Shown here: piece by piece, positions 41,635 to 50,865 of the stretch | How positions within the stretch are numbered: position 1 is the first letter of the stretch | Layout: each line of letters begins with the position of its first letter | DNA from: JAWSVE01 sp033852115 | GTDB taxonomy: Bacteria; Pseudomonadota; Gammaproteobacteria; Pseudomonadales; Cellvibrionaceae | DNA: 64,000 nt | Direction of reading: 5' to 3' | NCBI GenBank assembly: GCA_033852115.1 | Contig: JAWSVE010000001.1 | Span: 186,001-250,000, forward strand | Translations under genes and position numbers: made by a program | The notes under the pieces: model-generated | Databases searched by the model: none | The model's input: the letters and a program-made list of their open reading frames with translations, nothing else | What the model was told of the DNA's origin: nothing

Positions 41635-42249
41635 TGGGTTACCAAACATGACGCCAATTTTCATTCGGATTTGGTTAATAAAGATCACCAGGCAGTTAGC
41701 GTTTTTGATGTTACCGGTAATTTTACGTAGTGCTTGCGACATCAAACGCGCTTGCAAGCCCACGTGGTGATCACCCATCTCACCTTCGATCTCAGCTTTT
41801 GGCGTTAGCGCCGCCACTGAGTCAACAACAAGTACGTCAACAGCATTAGAGCGTACCAACATATCCGCAACTTCTAGCGCCTGCTCACCAGTATCTGGTT
41901 GAGAAACAATCAAATCATCAACGTTTACACCGAGTTTTTCCGCATAGATAGGATCGAGAGCGTGCTCTGCATCAACGAAAGCGCAGGTACCCCCGGTCTT
42001 TTGTGCTTCGGCAATAACCTGCAAAGTCAGTGTGGTCTTACCCGATGATTCTGGGCCATAAATCTCCACGATACGACCACGAGGTAAACCACCCACGCCA
42101 AGGGCCACGTCGAGCCCCAGTGAGCCAGTGGAAATCGCAGGAATATTGACCTTCTCTCGGTCTCCCATGCGCATCACTGTCCCTTTACCGAATTGACGCT
42201 CAATTTGACCCAGTGCTGCTTGTAAGGCTTTTTCCTTGTTTTGATCCAT
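41527..42249 (-). pseudogene. recA: Host recA, truncated by the island after codon 205
   Basis: The first 205 residues are normal RecA (Walker A, L1 loop and up to '...IGVMFGNP'). The next codon should begin the L2 DNA-binding loop (ETTxGGN), but island sequence gives 35 unrelated residues and a stop. The product would lack L2 and the C-terminal domain, so it cannot act as a recombinase. It still holds the nucleotide site and the N-terminal polymerisation helix, and may be unstable or able to poison mixed filaments. Its promoter and LexA box remain upstream. Confidence 0.95.
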
Positions 42250-42390
42250 GACTCACCTCTAATTAGGTAAAATAGGTTGATATTTGTGTCCAGGCATCCG
42301 CGACCGGAGTTGTTTTTAGCCTGGAAGCAGCCCAAACCTCTGACATACAGGGCTACGTTGTAAGTTGCAGGCTACGATACAGTATTTTTA

Positions 42391-42406
42391 CTGTATACGC
42401 AAACAG
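42391..42406 (-). promoter_or_regulatory. LexA (SOS) box of the recA promoter
   Basis: CTGTATACGCAAACAG fits CTGT-N8-ACAG, within a longer TACTGT...ACAGTG dyad. It lies 142 bases upstream of the host recA start and just after the cinA stop. With host recA broken, this promoter is now upstream of the island's recA, integrases and recX on the same strand. Confidence 0.8.
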
Positions 42407-42416
42407 TGCTAAGCAT

Positions 42417-42923
42417 TTATACAGGGGTTTTTAGTAAGATACTATTCAGGCCGCTGATAGCGTGCTCAATTGCCTGCTGCCGCACATGGTCTCTGTCACC
42501 CTTAAAGAAGCATCGCTCGGCCTCTGGGGACTGCCCCTTGATCTGCCACGCAAACCACACCGTGCCAACCGGTTTCTCAGGTGAACCACCGTCCGGCCCA
42601 GCAATACCACTTATTGCAACACCTACTTCTGCGTCGCTTAAAGATAGAGCCCCCGCGACCATTTCCTTCACAACGGCTTCACTCACAGCGCCCAGCCTTT
42701 CCAGTGTTTCCTGATGCACGCCAAGCAGTTTGTTTTTTATACGATTGCTATAAGTGACATAGCCCGCTTCAAACCAAGTAGAGCTCCCCGGTACCGCTGT
42801 AAAAGCGTGGGCGACGCCCCCACCAGTGCATGATTCGGCGGTGGTGACACACCATCGACGACCGATTAGATGATCGGCTAGATCGGTGACTGCTTTTTCC
42901 GAGATCAATTGTAAGTCAGACAT
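42417..42923 (-). CDS. pncC: CinA C-terminal domain amidohydrolase (nicotinamide-nucleotide amidase)
   Basis: 168 aa from ATG 42,923 (MSDLQLISE), with GGAGG upstream. Single CinA_C domain: 'TAESCTGGGVAHAFTAVPGSSTWFEAGYVTYSN' and 'VGVAISGIAGPDGGSPEKPVGTVWFAW' are the family hallmarks. It deamidates nicotinamide mononucleotide in NAD salvage. Position directly upstream of recA is conserved in gammaproteobacteria, which shows that this side of the break is chromosome. Confidence 0.92.
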   Translation of the reverse strand: MSDLQLISEKAVTDLADHLIGRRWCVTTAESCTGGGVAHAFTAVPGSSTWFEAGYVTYSNRIKNKLLGVHQETLERLGAVSEAVVKEMVAGALSLSDAEVGVAISGIAGPDGGSPEKPVGTVWFAWQIKGQSPEAERCFFKGDRDHVRQQAIEHAISGLNSILLKTPV

Positions 42924-43083
42924 CAAAGATGAGCCTCCATAAAACACAGCGCAAATATAACACTATCGCTTGATGTGCAGGAGAGCTAATAAACGATAGT
43001 GTAGATTAGAGACTGTACGCCGAATGGTTGTGCGTGGCTTGAGTACAGAGAAGGGAATGTAACTTAGCTAAGTAAGCGAGTGA

Positions 43084-44163
43084 TTAAAAGAGTTCAATAT
43101 CATCGTCACGTCGAATGGTAAATTTATCTGCAATAGTAGAAAAGTTTTGAACACAATTGCGACCCGCACTTTTGGCTTCATAAACAGCTTTATCGGCTTC
43201 TTCAAGCAGGGAGTGCAATGTTCGATTAGCATCAAAGCGCGTATAGCCGACACTTACCGTAACATGTTCAAAAGGAAATGGATAAGATTCTACTGCACAG
43301 CGAAATCGTTCCAATACTTTTTCCACTGCGTCATTACTAACGCCATTCAGGATCACTAGGAATTCTTCTCCACCATAGCGAAAAATAAAATCAGAGTAGT
43401 TGAATGTTTCTTTCATTAGGTTGGAGAAATGAATTAGAACCTCATCACCATAAAGATGACCATGCGTATCATTCACATGCTTGAAGTGATCGATATCAAA
43501 TATCACCAACCAAGACGCCTTGCGTGAATCATAGGCCAGAGGGCTTCCTCTGTAATAGGTAACGATTTGATCAACGATATGGTCTAGGCTGTGACGATTT
43601 AGCAATTGGGTTAGGGAGTCCCGTTCTTTACGGTCTAATAATGCAATTTGAGAGGCATATACAGAATACAGGCCATACAGGATGCTCTTATAGTCTTCGC
43701 TTAACTGACCTTTGATGAGTACTGCTCGGCGAGGACTCGCCCCGTCTATGACATTCAGCAATATGTAGTTGCTTCCGTGAACAAGGCAATCAAAGAGTAC
43801 AGTTTCGTCTGTATGGATCAAGCGATGAAGAACATCAAGGTTCTCGTCGTTGACAACTTTCTCAAGGGATAGAGGAAATCGGCGAAAGAACACATCTCCC
43901 CCGCCGCCGTCCTCGTTAGTGTTACCGGCGTTGGTGTTGCAGGGGTTGGTGTTGCAGGGATTGCTGATAAAGACCTCGTAAGCAGAGGCTTCAATAACTC
44001 CAGGCATGCTTCCAACCAAACCAAGTAGAGTATTGGTCATCGAGTGATAGTCGCCACAACGTATCAGTGACGCCGAAAGCTCGAACGCTCCACGAATTGC
44101 CTGTAAGCCATTTGACCCTACATCACGCAGCGCTAATTGATTATCCGACACACATCTATCCAT
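43084..44163 (-). CDS. GGDEF-domain diguanylate cyclase
   Basis: 359 aa. The N-terminal about 190 residues form an uncharacterised sensory part (GAF-like in length), with a low-complexity insert of three 5-residue units (NPCNT, NPCNT, NAGNT at about 67-81). The C-terminal GGDEF domain shows 'DIDHFKHVNDTHGHLYGDEVL' and the active site 'RYGGEEFLVIL', so it should make c-di-GMP. No EAL or REC domain. It is an isolated minus-strand gene between cinA and a lipoprotein. Confidence 0.88.
   Translation of the reverse strand: MDRCVSDNQLALRDVGSNGLQAIRGAFELSASLIRCGDYHSMTNTLLGLVGSMPGVIEASAYEVFISNPCNTNPCNTNAGNTNEDGGGGDVFFRRFPLSLEKVVNDENLDVLHRLIHTDETVLFDCLVHGSNYILLNVIDGASPRRAVLIKGQLSEDYKSILYGLYSVYASQIALLDRKERDSLTQLLNRHSLDHIVDQIVTYYRGSPLAYDSRKASWLVIFDIDHFKHVNDTHGHLYGDEVLIHFSNLMKETFNYSDFIFRYGGEEFLVILNGVSNDAVEKVLERFRCAVESYPFPFEHVTVSVGYTRFDANRTLHSLLEEADKAVYEAKSAGRNCVQNFSTIADKFTIRRDDDIELF
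43919..43963 (-). repeat. Three 15-base tandem units in the GGDEF gene
   Basis: Units at 43,919-43,933, 43,934-43,948 and 43,949-43,963 differ by one to four bases and encode Asn-rich pentapeptides. Slippage would stay in frame. Confidence 0.85.
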
Positions 44164-44579
44164 AAGAATGCTAATAAGTTGATGGCTTGATGTTTAACTC
44201 ACACGAAAAGTCGTTCACTTTTGATACTTTATAAGGACTATTGTTTTAGTATTGTCTAAAAGTCGGCTAGATCAACTCATTTCTTACTAAATTTGAATAA
44301 GCGCCTCCGCCTCGTCTTAATCATGACGAGTACACCGACAATTTCTCGACAAAATCATCCATGACGCTTTAAACACTCCCCAAAATAAGGGATACCCCAC
44401 CCCTTTGATTAGCCTTATTGTTCTCGCCAGTAGTTTCGCGTGCTCATCGACTACCAGCAGTTTTACTTTTAATCACTTGTTGAAAGAAGCAGTACGGCTA
44501 ACCATCGCTTGGAATACCAAAGTGCAGGTTCAAACGTATGCAACTCTTTTGAGACTAGAACCATTGAAGGATAGCGTTT
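44164..44579. other. 416-base gap between divergent genes, no gene supported
   Basis: It separates the GGDEF gene (minus) from the PKD lipoprotein (plus) and so should hold both promoters. The open frames inside have no ribosome-binding site or family resemblance. Nothing else is seen. Confidence 0.5.
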
Positions 44580-46703
44580 ATGGCTTGCTTAAAAAATTCC
44601 CGCTCCACCTGCTACCGCGTGATTGTTGCGATGCTATCAGTCACGGTGCTGCTCAATTTAACCGGGTGCCCGTGGTTTGATTCGGATGATGATGGACCCT
44701 CAGAAACTGTAACAACCACATTACCCGAATCGAGCTTTAGCGCATCAATACAAACTGGGCAAGCGCCACTCAGTGTCGATTTTATCGATACCTCGAGCAA
44801 TGGTTCCTCCGCAATCACAAGCTGGCAATGGGATTTTGGCGACGGCAATTCAAGCAATGAAAGAAACCCTCAACACCTATATGAAGAACCTGGGGTTTAC
44901 GATGTTAGCCTAACCGTCATAAGCGAAGATGGTGAAGATACGTCCACACAGCTGGACCATGTGACTGTTTATGGCGCAGATATCCCAGTGACTTTTGCCG
45001 TGGTAGATACCAATGGATTATTGCTGGATGACATTACTTTCGAGTCTTCAACTTACCAAATAGCCCCCACAAGCAAAGGCATTAATGGCTTTACTGTCAG
45101 CGTCAAACCCAGCGACGATGAAGGTGTGATAAAAATAAGCAAAAGTGGTTACCTCAGACAACTTGTGCATTTTGAAGGCATCCTTAATCCTGAGCATCGC
45201 TCAGTTACCCTGATTGAACGTGGCGACCCCATCCCTTTCAACGGCATGACCGGTAGCACACTGCAAACCACTCACGGAATCTCAGTCGATATTCCTGCCG
45301 AGTCTCTCGTTGATAGCAATGGTAGCGTTGTCTTAGGAGAAATCTCGGCTTATGTAACGCCCATAGATACCAGCGATAGAATTGCTCTCAATGCGTTTCC
45401 TGGTAGTTTCTTTGGAGCATTGGATGAAAACACTCCAGTCGATGAACAAGAACAGCTATTTTCGTATGGCGTCGTCGATATCACTTTTCATGACAATCAA
45501 AGTGGTGAGGAACTACAGCTAAGAGATGGATTTGAAGCACAATTAAAACTGCCATTATTTTCCAATAAAAACGTTAATGGCGAAGACCTAGAGCCGGGCG
45601 ATGTAATTCCAATTTGGTATTTAGATGAAGACACAGGTATTTGGCTGCGTGTAAACGACGGAATTGTAGTTGAAAATCCATTGGCACCTCACGGATTATC
45701 ATTGCTTGGTTCTACCTCGCATTTTACTACGTTTAATTCAGACATAAATCCTCCAGGTTTAGGTCGCCGAGACAACGGCAGTGGTGGTGGAAACGGAGGC
45801 AGTGGTAACGGCACGTCCTTCTGCACACTCAACTTAGATATGTTAGGGGGAGAAGTTGGAGAAACGTATACGTATGTACTTCGCTACTTTCTCGCGGGCC
45901 TACCACCTTCTGCTAGAACGCGTTTGTGGAGATATAATGGCAGCCCACTATCCCACTCAATCATTCGCGGCTACATGATTAACGTACAAGCAATATCGCC
46001 AGATGGCGAGAGCGCATCAGAAGTTGTGAGTTGCGGTTCAAACGATATCGTTGAAGCATTGTTTGACTTTGGCAATTCAGAACCAGAATTTCGTTATTTC
46101 GAACCAACCGCACGTCCCGTTTTCACGAAAACCGGCCTCATCAGTCGATACGAGATTATCACCAATACAATTCAAGTGGGTGCCGAGTTCGTTGGTACTG
46201 ACGCGATAACAATTACTTCTGACATTTTAGATCAACCATTAATTCTCGGTCGAAACATTTATCGAGATATTACATACTCCATCAATGATGCTAGCCCGGT
46301 CAGTTTTACAGCGACCCTTTCTGATGAAAGCGGCGATATCGTAGTAGAACAAACGAAGACGGTTGAATTTATTGATAGCCAAGCACCGATCCCAGGTATC
46401 ACAGTTGCCTTTTATGATAGTGACCTCTTTGCGACAATCATTGAATGGATAAATTGGCAGGGTGCAGATGAGTACCGCATCTATTACCTAGGTGAAGATC
46501 TTACAGCACCAGGGTCGCTGGAAAGCTCAGGGACGATTGACCATAGATTTTCGCGTCAAGTACGACAAATTAATCAGGAACTTACGGGGTATCTACGCAT
46601 AGAATTTGTAAATCAATACGGCATCACTGAAGAGTATATTCGTATTTCGGAAACCCCCTGCCCTATTGGAACCGATCTTTGTACGCCAAGCCAAACTCGT
46701 TAA
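44580..46703 (+). CDS. PKD-domain surface lipoprotein
   Basis: 707 aa. Lipoprotein signal (LLNLTGCPW, lipid Cys about 29), acidic linker, then a PKD domain (about 55-130, 'ITSWQWDFGDGNSSNERNPQHLYEEPGVYDVSLTV'). The following part has beta-sandwich repeats and a Gly/Asn linker (about 396-412, GSGGGNGGSGNG), then two further beta-rich regions. Such proteins are often adhesins or polysaccharide-binding proteins; no catalytic domain is seen. Standing alone between unrelated genes. Confidence 0.75.
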   Translation: MACLKNSRSTCYRVIVAMLSVTVLLNLTGCPWFDSDDDGPSETVTTTLPESSFSASIQTGQAPLSVDFIDTSSNGSSAITSWQWDFGDGNSSNERNPQHLYEEPGVYDVSLTVISEDGEDTSTQLDHVTVYGADIPVTFAVVDTNGLLLDDITFESSTYQIAPTSKGINGFTVSVKPSDDEGVIKISKSGYLRQLVHFEGILNPEHRSVTLIERGDPIPFNGMTGSTLQTTHGISVDIPAESLVDSNGSVVLGEISAYVTPIDTSDRIALNAFPGSFFGALDENTPVDEQEQLFSYGVVDITFHDNQSGEELQLRDGFEAQLKLPLFSNKNVNGEDLEPGDVIPIWYLDEDTGIWLRVNDGIVVENPLAPHGLSLLGSTSHFTTFNSDINPPGLGRRDNGSGGGNGGSGNGTSFCTLNLDMLGGEVGETYTYVLRYFLAGLPPSARTRLWRYNGSPLSHSIIRGYMINVQAISPDGESASEVVSCGSNDIVEALFDFGNSEPEFRYFEPTARPVFTKTGLISRYEIITNTIQVGAEFVGTDAITITSDILDQPLILGRNIYRDITYSINDASPVSFTATLSDESGDIVVEQTKTVEFIDSQAPIPGITVAFYDSDLFATIIEWINWQGADEYRIYYLGEDLTAPGSLESSGTIDHRFSRQVRQINQELTGYLRIEFVNQYGITEEYIRISETPCPIGTDLCTPSQTR

Positions 46704-46965
46704 TAGCTAATTGATGAGTCGCTAAAGCGGCTCATCAACTCGATTTTGTGAATTCCCCTGCTACCGTTCGCGATCATTATAGGTTATCAACCAACTCTTA
46801 GTGGTTCTTAACGTTTCTCGCAAGCTATCCTCTCTACGATGATTTAACCTTAGTGGCGATTAGAAAGCATGACCAATATCATAGACTTTCGATTCAATTT
46901 CTTTACATTGCTTCTTCAATCAAAACATATTGACTGCACTTGCTGATAGCAACGAGGAGGATACC

Positions 46966-48204
46966 TTGGCTACATTAGATGAGTTTCGCGCAAGCACCCG
47001 CGCCTGGCTAGAAGAGAACTGCCCTGCTTCTATGCGCACCCCTATGCCTGAAGATGAAGTGGTTTGGGGTGGACGCAACCCCACCTTCAAAAACCCCGAT
47101 AGTAAGGTGTGGCTCGATCGCATGGCCAAAAAAGGCTGGACCACCCCTACCTGGCCTTCAGCCTACGGTGGCGGCGGCCTATCTAAAGAAGAAAATATTA
47201 TTCTCCAACAAGAGCTCGCTCGTATTAAAGCCCGCCCTGCCCTAAATAGTTTTGGCATTAGTATGTTGGGGCCGGTGCTTTTAGAGTACGGTAGTGAAGA
47301 ACAAAAAATGGAGCACATTCCTAAAATCATCCGTGGCGAAATACGCTGGTGCCAAGGTTATAGTGAACCAGGCGCGGGGTCTGACTTAGCGGCACTGGGA
47401 ACAAAAGCCGAACGCGATGGCGACGACTTTATTATCAATGGCCAAAAAATTTGGACGTCCTACGCAAATTTATCTGATTGGATTTTCTGTCTAGTTAGAA
47501 CCGATAGCACTGTTGCAAAACATTCGGGTATCAGTTTCATTTTGTTCGACATGGGCTCACCCGGCGTTTCCACGCGCCCCATTCCACTTATCAGCGGTGC
47601 CTCGCCTTTCTGTGAAACTTTTTTTGATAATGTGCGTGTACCAGCAACCAATCTAGTTGGCGAGCTTAATAGCGGCTGGACAATTGCCAAACGTTTGCTG
47701 CAACACGAGCGCACAATGATCTCTGGCTTTGGTCTTGGTCGAGCAAGACCCGGTGCAAAAGCCTTAACCTTAGACGAAGCGGCTAAGACCTATAGCGGCG
47801 ACGGAGAAACTATTACCGACGCAGGCCTTCGCGATCGTATCGCACAATTTATGATTGATTCAGAAGCCTTCGCCTATACCTCTCGACGTTCTATCGAAGA
47901 AGCCAAACAAAGTGCCGGACCCAATGCGACTTCGTCAATGCTGAAATATTACGGCACAGAATTAAATAAACGGCGCTTGGAGTTAATGGTTGAAGTCATG
48001 GGAAATCAAGGCTTAGGCTGGGAAGGTGACGGCTTTGAAGGTGAAGAATTATCAGTGACTCGTCAGTGGCTCCGTTCAAAAGGTAACTCCATTGAAGGTG
48101 GTACGTCAGAAGTACAACTCAATGTGATTGCGAAACGCGTGCTTGGTTTGCCTGACATGACTAGCATGGTCGCAAGCCTAGACAAGTCTAAGGGAGCAAA
48201 ATAA
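46966..48204 (+). CDS. Acyl-CoA dehydrogenase, FadE-like (first of pair)
   Basis: 412 aa from TTG 46,966, chosen because GAGGAGG (46,954-46,960) is 5 bases upstream. FAD-dependent oxidation of acyl-CoA to enoyl-CoA. Family patterns: 'WCQGYSEPGAGSDLAALGTKAERDGDDFIINGQKIWTSYA' (FAD/substrate binding) and 'EGGTSEVQLNVIAKRVLGLP' at the C-terminus. The stop overlaps the start of the next dehydrogenase (TAATG), so the two probably form a heteromer, as do similar pairs in fatty-acid or sterol breakdown. Confidence 0.9.
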   Translation: MATLDEFRASTRAWLEENCPASMRTPMPEDEVVWGGRNPTFKNPDSKVWLDRMAKKGWTTPTWPSAYGGGGLSKEENIILQQELARIKARPALNSFGISMLGPVLLEYGSEEQKMEHIPKIIRGEIRWCQGYSEPGAGSDLAALGTKAERDGDDFIINGQKIWTSYANLSDWIFCLVRTDSTVAKHSGISFILFDMGSPGVSTRPIPLISGASPFCETFFDNVRVPATNLVGELNSGWTIAKRLLQHERTMISGFGLGRARPGAKALTLDEAAKTYSGDGETITDAGLRDRIAQFMIDSEAFAYTSRRSIEEAKQSAGPNATSSMLKYYGTELNKRRLELMVEVMGNQGLGWEGDGFEGEELSVTRQWLRSKGNSIEGGTSEVQLNVIAKRVLGLPDMTSMVASLDKSKGAK

Positions 48205-49340
48205 TGAGCTTAGTACTAAATGAAGATCAAAAAATGGTACAAGAGTCTGCAAGCGCATTTTGCCAAGAACAAGTACCAGTCTCAGTCATGCGGCGCCTTA
48301 GAGACGACAAAGATGCAACAGGCTACGACAAAGACTTATGGGCAAAAATGGTAGAACTCGGCTGGACGGGTATGGCGATCCCAGAAGCTTATGGCGGTTT
48401 TGGGTTTGGTTATGGTGGCCTTGCTGTTGTTTTGGAAGAAACAGGAAAGACATTAGTTAACTCACCGCTTATTTCAACAGTTTTATTATCGGCCACTGCT
48501 GTTAATGAAGCGGGTACAGAAACACAAAAAGAAACATTGTTGCCTGCAATTGCATCAGGTGAGTTAGTGATTGCGTTTGCTATTGACGAAAAACCCGTTC
48601 ACGCACCAGCATTAACGGCACTTTCTGCTAAAGCCTCAGGCGATGGTTTTACCCTCAACGGCGAGAAGGTCATGGTGTTGGATGGACATGTCGCGGATAA
48701 AATTATCGTTGTCACTCGTACGACTGAAGGCGATAACGAACTCGGTATGTTTATTGTGGATGCCAATGCCCCTGGCGTTGACATTCAACGCTTACACATG
48801 GTGGATAACCGCAACAACGCCAAAGTAACATTTAGCAATGTTGGCGTTACCGCTGATCAAGTATTAAATGGCGTAGATAATACCGGTGAGGCCATCGAGA
48901 AGACATTGGATATCGCACGTCTTGGTATAGCCGCTGAAATGCTCGGGAGCATGCAACAAGTGTTTGAAACTACCGTGCAATACCTAAAAGATCGCACACA
49001 GTTTGGCGTTGCAATCGGCTCATTCCAAGCGTTACAACATCGCACATCCATTATGTACAGTGATATTGAGTTATGTCGCTCAATGGTCCGCCGCGGTTTT
49101 GAAGCACTTGATGAAAATGAACCCGCTGAAAAAATTGCACAGTTAGCGAGTGCTGCAAAGGCCAAAGTTTCTGACACGATGTTTTTAGTCAGTAACGAAG
49201 GTGTTCAAATGCACGGCGGTATCGGCATGACCGATGAATTCGATATTGGCTTTTACCTAAAACGCGCGCGTGTTGCGCAACACTTTTTAGGTAACGCCTC
49301 GTTTCATCGAGATCGCTATGCGACATTGAAAGGGTTTTAG
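48204..49340 (+). CDS. Acyl-CoA dehydrogenase (second of pair)
   Basis: 378 aa. Acyl-CoA dehydrogenase fold: 'WTGMAIPEAYGGFGFGYGGLAVVLEETG' at the N-terminus, middle beta domain, and C-terminal 'YLKDRTQFGVAIGSFQALQHRTSIMYSDIELCRSMVRRGFEAL' and 'QMHGGIGMTDEFDIGFYLKRARVAQHFLG'. One-base overlap with the first dehydrogenase gene indicates co-translation. The pair with the opposite thiolase gene suggests a beta-oxidation locus; the acyl substrate is unknown. Confidence 0.9.
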   Translation: MSLVLNEDQKMVQESASAFCQEQVPVSVMRRLRDDKDATGYDKDLWAKMVELGWTGMAIPEAYGGFGFGYGGLAVVLEETGKTLVNSPLISTVLLSATAVNEAGTETQKETLLPAIASGELVIAFAIDEKPVHAPALTALSAKASGDGFTLNGEKVMVLDGHVADKIIVVTRTTEGDNELGMFIVDANAPGVDIQRLHMVDNRNNAKVTFSNVGVTADQVLNGVDNTGEAIEKTLDIARLGIAAEMLGSMQQVFETTVQYLKDRTQFGVAIGSFQALQHRTSIMYSDIELCRSMVRRGFEALDENEPAEKIAQLASAAKAKVSDTMFLVSNEGVQMHGGIGMTDEFDIGFYLKRARVAQHFLGNASFHRDRYATLKGF

Positions 49341-49360
49341 TCCAGTTTTATATAAACAAA

Positions 49361-49392
49361 AAAAACCGTGACCAATTCGGCCACGGTTTTTT
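49361..49392. terminator. Bidirectional intrinsic terminator
   Basis: AAAACCGTG (49,362-49,370) and CACGGTTTT (49,382-49,390) form a stem with A and T runs on both sides, between two converging genes. Confidence 0.85.
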
Positions 49393-49417
49393 CGTTTCTA
49401 GCAGCCCGCATTTATTC

Positions 49418-50722
49418 TTAATAGAGTGCTTCAACAATAGTCGATATACCCTCACCCGAACCAATACATTGTGTCGCTAACCCATAGCGTTTACCACTAC
49501 GGCGCAATTCTTTAGCCACAGTCATCACAAGGCGAGCACCAGTCGCGCCCAATGGATGACCAATACCTAACGAACCACCATTAACATTGACAATATCTTC
49601 TGAGATACCGAGTTCGCGCACAGAAGGAATAACTTGCGCCGCAAAGGCTTCATTAAACTCCACGCGATCTAATTCAGCAGCTGTAATGCCCGCATGTTTA
49701 AGCGCTTTATGCGTTGAAGGAATTGGGCCAATACCCATTAGCTGCCCTTTAACACCACCCACTCCCATACCTACAATTCGTGCAATTGGCTCTAAACCTA
49801 GTGCAAGCGCTTTTTCTTCGCTCATCAACAACAATGCAGACGCGCCGCTATTGGTTGGGCACGAATTTCCGGCTGTGACATGCACTTCATTGCCCAACAA
49901 ACTCACCACGCCTTTAATCGGGCCAAGCTTGGCTAAGCCTTCCATGCTACATTCGCGACGCAAGCATTCATCTTGATCAAAAGTGACCATCGGTCCTTTT
50001 TCTTCCGGTACCCACAATTTGTTTTCATCAAAGATGGGTTTTTCCACTTCCATTGGAATGACTTCATCTTTGTAAAAGCCAGCATCGTAAGCCGCCGCCA
50101 ATTTTTTATGACTATTGACTGCAAACTGATCCAGCTCTTCACGTGTCAGGTTATACATATCCACCACATTTTGCGCGGTTTGCGGCATTGGCTGGGAAGG
50201 TGGAGAGTCTAGAATGGCATCCGGAATTGGCACAGAAAAATACTTATCGTGATCCTCTGACATATCCCGTTGTAATTGCGTTTTTTCCATCGCACGGGGG
50301 TTCGGTTCATTTACGCGAGTGGTTTCCATTTGTGGACGACCACCGACCAACGAGCGCCCCAATCGCTCGACACCGAGCGCAATACCACACTCACTAGCGC
50401 CAACCATAATCGACATAGCAATACGCTGCATTGTCTCCATGGAAGAGCCACACTGGCGATTGGTCACGAAATTAGTGGTTTCTACAGGCAAACCTGAAAG
50501 GCGTTTGATGACAGTTACATTGGACAAGTCAGGCTGTCCCGCGACATGCCCCAACCCAAAGTCTTCTACCATGGTGGGCTTCACTTTAGGGTTGCGAGCC
50601 ATCAGCTCTTTAACCACGTGAGCGGCGACATCATCGAGCCGAGTCGCTTCAAACATTCCACGACCGCCCCACGAAAAAGGAGACCGCACTCCATCAACAA
50701 TAACTACATTATTAAGCTTCAT
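49418..50722 (-). CDS. Acetyl-CoA C-acyltransferase (3-ketoacyl-CoA thiolase)
   Basis: 434 aa. Thiolase fold with the catalytic Cys in 'NRQCGSSMETMQRI', the His loop 'NGGSLGIGHPLGATGARLV' and the second Cys in 'ATQCIGSGEG'. It cleaves 3-ketoacyl-CoA with CoA, the last step of beta-oxidation. Full length, with ATG and a clear ribosome-binding site (AGGAGC). It converges with the acyl-CoA dehydrogenase pair, which fits a joint role although on opposite strands. Confidence 0.93.
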   Translation of the reverse strand: MKLNNVVIVDGVRSPFSWGGRGMFEATRLDDVAAHVVKELMARNPKVKPTMVEDFGLGHVAGQPDLSNVTVIKRLSGLPVETTNFVTNRQCGSSMETMQRIAMSIMVGASECGIALGVERLGRSLVGGRPQMETTRVNEPNPRAMEKTQLQRDMSEDHDKYFSVPIPDAILDSPPSQPMPQTAQNVVDMYNLTREELDQFAVNSHKKLAAAYDAGFYKDEVIPMEVEKPIFDENKLWVPEEKGPMVTFDQDECLRRECSMEGLAKLGPIKGVVSLLGNEVHVTAGNSCPTNSGASALLLMSEEKALALGLEPIARIVGMGVGGVKGQLMGIGPIPSTHKALKHAGITAAELDRVEFNEAFAAQVIPSVRELGISEDIVNVNGGSLGIGHPLGATGARLVMTVAKELRRSGKRYGLATQCIGSGEGISTIVEALY

Positions 50723-50865
50723 CGCTGCTCCTTGAATATTGAAAATATCACCGAAGTCTACCCAATGCTTATTCGATTAAAAGCAAATTTTTCTTAAGCC
50801 ACCTTAAGTAATTATCAAATAGTCTATTGATGGCGATGACCACAAAGATGCATAGGACTGAGTCT

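Noticed and set aside
41527..42249. A natural short RecA paralog in a two-recA genome (as in Myxococcus)
   Set aside because: It breaks inside loop L2, keeps cinA and the LexA promoter upstream, and its tail has no relation to RecA; it is a disrupted host gene.
44405..44680. Open frame of 91 codons ahead of the PKD lipoprotein
   Set aside because: It runs into the lipoprotein gene in another frame; the lipoprotein has the better start and a clear signal.
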